Positions 31,726 through 34,421 of a DNA stretch of 34,421 nt are shown here, one piece after another (position 1 is the first letter of the stretch; every line of letters starts with the position of its first letter). The translations under genes and the position numbers were made by a program. The notes under the pieces are model-generated. The model worked only from the letters and a program-made list of their open reading frames with translations, was not told the DNA's origin and did not search any database. The DNA is taken from the NCBI GenBank assembly GCA_964626885.1, contig CAZVJA010000035.1, positions 1 to 34,421 of the forward strand, written 5' to 3'. The DNA comes from CAZVJA01 sp964626885. GTDB lineage: Bacteria > Planctomycetota > Planctomycetia > Planctomycetales > Planctomycetaceae.

Positions 31726-31759
31726 CGCGAACGTGACGCTTTCTCACGCGCCGTTCGCG
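31726..31759 (+). other. Stem-loop upstream of leuB (gap 31485-31824)
   Basis: CGCGAACG (31726-31733) and CGTTCGCG (31752-31759) form a perfect 8-bp stem extended by GTGA/TCAC with a bulge, about 65 bases before leuB. It could be a leader hairpin or an operator. No leucine-codon leader peptide or T-box is visible. The rest of this 340-base gap shows nothing clear. Confidence 0.35.
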
Positions 31760-31824
31760 CTCCAGGTTCGTTCCTCGCGCGCCGTGCAATACCGGCGTGC
31801 CTCCCCCGAAAGGTCGAGTTCACC

Positions 31825-32898
31825 GTGGATGCCAAGTTGATTCTCTTGCCGGGTGACGGCATTGGTCCCGAGGTCGTCGCACAAGCAGAACGTGTCCTTC
31901 AAGCCGTCGCGAAGCGATTCGGGCACTCCTTTCATTTCACCACCTGCGATATCGGCGGCGGCTCGATCGACAGGCACGGCACTCCACTTCCCGAGAAGAC
32001 AATCGCCGAATGCCGCACCTCGCAGGCGATGTTGCTGGGAGCGGTCGGCGGACCGAAATGGGACGACCCGACCGCCAAAACCCGTCCCGAAGCGGGACTG
32101 CTCGGGTTGCGCAAAGAATTCGACCTGTTCGCGAACCTCCGACCGATCAAACCATGGCCGCAATTGCTCGATGCCTCTCCCCTTCGCCGCGACATCGTCG
32201 AAGGGACCGATATTCTGTTCGTGCGCGAGTTGACCGGGGGCATCTACTTTGGCGATTCCGGCCGTCGTCCCCATCCGGAGGGCGAAGAAGCGTGGAGCAC
32301 CATGACCTACTCGACCCCCGAGATCGAGCGGGCGGTGCGCGTCGCCGCCGATGCCGCCCGCCTGCGGCGCCGCAAAGTCACCATGGTCGATAAAGCCAAC
32401 GTGCTGGAAGCGTCGCGGCTCTGGCGGCAAGTCTCCGCGAAGCTGATGGCGGCGGAGTATTCCGACCTGACCTACGAAGTGGTCCTCGTTGACGCAATGG
32501 CAATGCATCTTCTGTCGAGGCCGCGCGATTTCGACGTCGTCGTCACCGAGAACATGTTTGGCGACATTCTCACCGACGAGGCATCGATGCTCCCCGGTTC
32601 ACTCGGTCTGCTTCCGTCCGCGTCGATCGGCTCTTCCGGTCCCGGACTCTATGAGCCGATCCACGGCTCCGCCCCGACCATCGCCGGAAAGGACATCGCG
32701 AACCCTCTGGCGACCATCTTAGCGGCCGCGATGCTCTTGCGGCATTCACTCAACCTGGAAGAAGAGGCAGCCACGGTCGAGGCGGCGGTCGAGAAAGTGC
32801 TCGACGCCGGGCACCGCACGGCCGACATCGCCGCCGGCGGCGAATCGATCGGCACGACCAAGATGGGCTCGCTGGTGGTCGACGCAGTCGCGGGCTGA
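31825..32898 (+). CDS. leuB: 3-isopropylmalate dehydrogenase
   Basis: This 357-aa enzyme oxidatively decarboxylates 3-isopropylmalate to 2-oxoisocaproate with NAD+ in leucine biosynthesis. Signatures are LPGDGIGPEVVAQAERVL at the start, LLGAVGGPKWDD, LLGLRKEFDLFANLRPIKPW with the substrate Arg residues, and VRELTGGIYFGDSGR. The metal-binding Asp motif follows as NMFGDILTDEASMLPGSLGL, with EPIHGSAPTIAGKDIANPLA near the C-terminus. The start is GTG at 31825, supported by the conserved N-terminus; the ribosome binding site (AAAGG) is distant. It stands alone; leuA, leuC and leuD are not in the window. It converges with the 3-hydroxyacyl-CoA dehydrogenase gene 12 bases away. Confidence 0.97.
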   Translation: MDAKLILLPGDGIGPEVVAQAERVLQAVAKRFGHSFHFTTCDIGGGSIDRHGTPLPEKTIAECRTSQAMLLGAVGGPKWDDPTAKTRPEAGLLGLRKEFDLFANLRPIKPWPQLLDASPLRRDIVEGTDILFVRELTGGIYFGDSGRRPHPEGEEAWSTMTYSTPEIERAVRVAADAARLRRRKVTMVDKANVLEASRLWRQVSAKLMAAEYSDLTYEVVLVDAMAMHLLSRPRDFDVVVTENMFGDILTDEASMLPGSLGLLPSASIGSSGPGLYEPIHGSAPTIAGKDIANPLATILAAAMLLRHSLNLEEEAATVEAAVEKVLDAGHRTADIAAGGESIGTTKMGSLVVDAVAG

Positions 32899-32910
32899 CA
32901 AAAAATCAAA

Positions 32911-34260
32911 TCACGCCGCGTGGCGAGCTTTGCTGGAATCGACCGCATGGAACCGCCGGGCGTTGGCTGCCATGCGGGTGAAGGACGCCGGTAATCCAAA
33001 CCGATCGCCGAACCGAATCAGTTCCCGAAGCCGTACGATGATTGCCGGCATTCCGACGGAATCGGCCCAGCGGAGCACTCCCCTTTGCTCCTCGAAGAAA
33101 CGGAGCCCCTCAACGATTGCCGTGTCGATCTGTTCCGCGTCCGCCACGTGCTCGCCGACGATTCGCGCCGCCTCCAGCAAGATCGACAACTTGAGCCGCG
33201 CGACGATCTCCTCGGTTCGCATATCGGCGCGAACGGCTGCATGTCTTGCGACGATTTCTCGCACACTGGGAGGGAGCGAGCGATCTTCTCGGCACGCTGA
33301 ATGTCCCGCGGCGTTGTTTCGAGTAAACGGGCCGCGCGTGCCAACCGTCCCCCGCCAGGCAACGCGCGGTAACTGAGATGTCTTCGTCGGCGGATCGTCT
33401 GCAGCCCACTCCGGATCGCACAGAATCCCCTGACCGCATTTCCTGCCGAATCGCCGCGCCTCAAACAACTCGACGAGCAACTGCGACTCGCCGACCCGGT
33501 CCGGGTAAGCCTTCCTCAGCGCCGCACCAACACGGAGCGCTGTATCGATGCCGATCTCGTCAAGCTGAGTAAGCGGCCCCCACGGGAAGCCGGCACGACA
33601 CGCCGCCTCTTCGATCGTTCCGGCCTCAACTCCGTCATGCAGCAACTGTAGTCCTTCGTTCAAGTAGGGCCACAACAACCTGTTGACCAGAAATCCCGGC
33701 CGGTCCGCGACCGCGAGGGGCTGTTTGCCGACCCGCTGCATCAGCTTCTCGACGCAAAACAATGTTTCATCGCTCGTCTCGCCAATTCGCACCACTTCGA
33801 CAAGCGCTCGATCCTCCACCGGGTGGCAAAAGTGCAGCCCGCAAACTTGTTCGAGCTTTGGCAGTTCGGCTGCAATCTCTCCGACGGCCAGGCTTGATGT
33901 GTTGGTCGCGACAATCGTTTTCTCACCGAAAAACGTAGCCAGCCGCGACAGTACCTTCCGTTTCAGCCGCAGTTGTTCGGGAAGTGCTTCGATGACAAGA
34001 TCGGCCTGAGCGATTTGCTCATCACTTTCGGCCACCTGAATTAGGCCCGCCGCAACCGATCGGGGCAATGGATTCTTTCCTCCGCCGGAATGCCGCCGCA
34101 CTTCATCGAGAATTTTCGCGGCCGATTCGAGAGCAACCTCGCGCGAGACATCGGCGACAGTGACCGGCACGCCATGCGCGAGATGAAGCGCCGCGATGCT
34201 CCGCCCCATCAGGCCGGCACCGACGACGCTCACGGAATGAATCTCGCGTGGAAACGGCAT
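32911..34260 (-). CDS. 3-hydroxyacyl-CoA dehydrogenase
   Basis: This 449-aa NAD-dependent enzyme oxidises 3-hydroxyacyl-CoA to 3-ketoacyl-CoA in beta-oxidation. The Rossmann motif SVVGAGLMGRSIAALHLAHG is at residues 10-29, the active-site strand is VCGLHFCHPVEDRALVEVVR, and the first C-terminal domain starts RPGFLVNRLLWPYLNEGLQL. A second 3HCDH-like domain follows (ILLEAARIVGEHVADAEQID to FTRMAANARRFH). The protein thus equals the dehydrogenase half of FadB/FadJ without the enoyl-CoA hydratase half. The linker between the two C-terminal domains (about residues 290-340) is Arg/Gly-rich and unlike the family. GGAG seven bases before the ATG supports the start. It fits functionally with the acyl-CoA ligase and dehydrogenase at the other end of the window. 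Confidence 0.92.
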   Translation of the reverse strand: MPFPREIHSVSVVGAGLMGRSIAALHLAHGVPVTVADVSREVALESAAKILDEVRRHSGGGKNPLPRSVAAGLIQVAESDEQIAQADLVIEALPEQLRLKRKVLSRLATFFGEKTIVATNTSSLAVGEIAAELPKLEQVCGLHFCHPVEDRALVEVVRIGETSDETLFCVEKLMQRVGKQPLAVADRPGFLVNRLLWPYLNEGLQLLHDGVEAGTIEEAACRAGFPWGPLTQLDEIGIDTALRVGAALRKAYPDRVGESQLLVELFEARRFGRKCGQGILCDPEWAADDPPTKTSQLPRVAWRGTVGTRGPFTRNNAAGHSACREDRSLPPSVREIVARHAAVRADMRTEEIVARLKLSILLEAARIVGEHVADAEQIDTAIVEGLRFFEEQRGVLRWADSVGMPAIIVRLRELIRFGDRFGLPASFTRMAANARRFHAVDSSKARHAA

Positions 34261-34282
34261 TCGTGCTCCTCAGCTCACGATC

Positions 34283-34305
34283 CACCGGCTGGACGCCGGT
34301 GCCAC
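34283..34305 (+). repeat. GC-rich palindromic repeat
   Basis: CACCGGCTGGACGCCGGTGC followed by CAC is another copy of the family at 3288, 4021, 6195 and 6731, located just upstream of the 3-hydroxyacyl-CoA dehydrogenase start. Confidence 0.75.
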
Positions 34306-34352
34306 ATTGACCTGATTACTCTCCTACGCGGGTGACACACAGATTTCATTAC

Positions 34353-34421
34353 AGGTGGTTCCAAGGCCGGGAGGGCGAGGCTCCCGCCGAGCCGCTGTTT
34401 CCGAAAGTCTCTGGTTGTGGC
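34353..34421 (+). repeat. Left half of the 120-bp palindromic element, cut by the window edge
   Basis: AGGTGGTTCCAAGGCCGGGA, then GGGCGAGGCTCCCGCCGAGC and CGAAAGTCTCTGGTTGTGG, match the element at 17280-17399 (its left arm, and the reverse complement of its right arm). The right half would lie beyond the window. Confidence 0.8.

Noticed and set aside
31632..31824. Leucine attenuator or T-box upstream of leuB
   Set aside because: I found no leader peptide with leucine codon runs, no T-box sequence and no terminator/antiterminator pair.

Overview
The window looks like a chromosomal segment of a GC-rich Gram-negative bacterium, most likely a planctomycete. This is inferred from family content and not from any marker gene: a bacterial GT41 (SPINDLY/OGT-like) TPR glycosyltransferase, an RND pump carrying an EF-hand loop, Nramp-like and cyclase genes with unusual insertions, and many short palindromic GC-rich intergenic repeats. 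No rRNA, tRNA, CRISPR array, transposase, integrase or phage gene was seen.

Layout. 1-2.8 kb: divergent acyl-CoA dehydrogenase (with an in-frame stop near its C-terminus) and acyl-CoA ligase. 2.9-4.3 kb: a small orphan ORF and a GNAT acetyltransferase between two near-identical direct repeats. 4.3-6.7 kb: DUF47 protein, Pit phosphate transporter and a TspO/MBR membrane protein. 6.8-11.6 kb (minus strand): a compact operon of a luciferase-like monooxygenase, a VOC protein, a divergent Nramp-like transporter and an exported cyclase-family hydrolase. 11.9-14.1 kb: an atypical amidohydrolase and a soluble Ser/Thr kinase. 14.3-22.9 kb (minus): an eight-gene glycan/modification locus. 23.2-30.3 kb (minus): chorismate synthase, then a MarR-RND adaptor-RND pump operon with a readable promoter and operator. 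30.5-34.4 kb: an uncharacterised protein, a terminator, a small membrane protein, leuB and a 3-hydroxyacyl-CoA dehydrogenase.

How genes work together. The acyl-CoA ligase, acyl-CoA dehydrogenase and 3-hydroxyacyl-CoA dehydrogenase are all fatty-acid/acyl-CoA catabolic enzymes. DUF47 and Pit form a standard phosphate-uptake pair. The glycan locus combines a PLP sugar aminotransferase with a PglD-type acyltransferase (the usual pair for making an N-acylated amino sugar), two methyltransferases, an Fe(II)/2-oxoglutarate oxygenase, a FemAB-like acyltransferase, a beta-propeller glycosidase-like protein and a GT41 transferase. Overlapping start and stop codons show that several are translationally coupled.

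Most notable are (i) a 32-bp palindromic repeat present in the same reading frame inside two unrelated genes; (ii) a pair of about 160-bp imperfect inverted repeats bracketing five genes of the glycan locus, which could permit inversion; (iii) an Nramp-like transporter that has lost both metal-binding motifs and gained a soluble domain of about 160 residues; and (iv) a canonical EF-hand loop in the periplasmic part of an RND pump.
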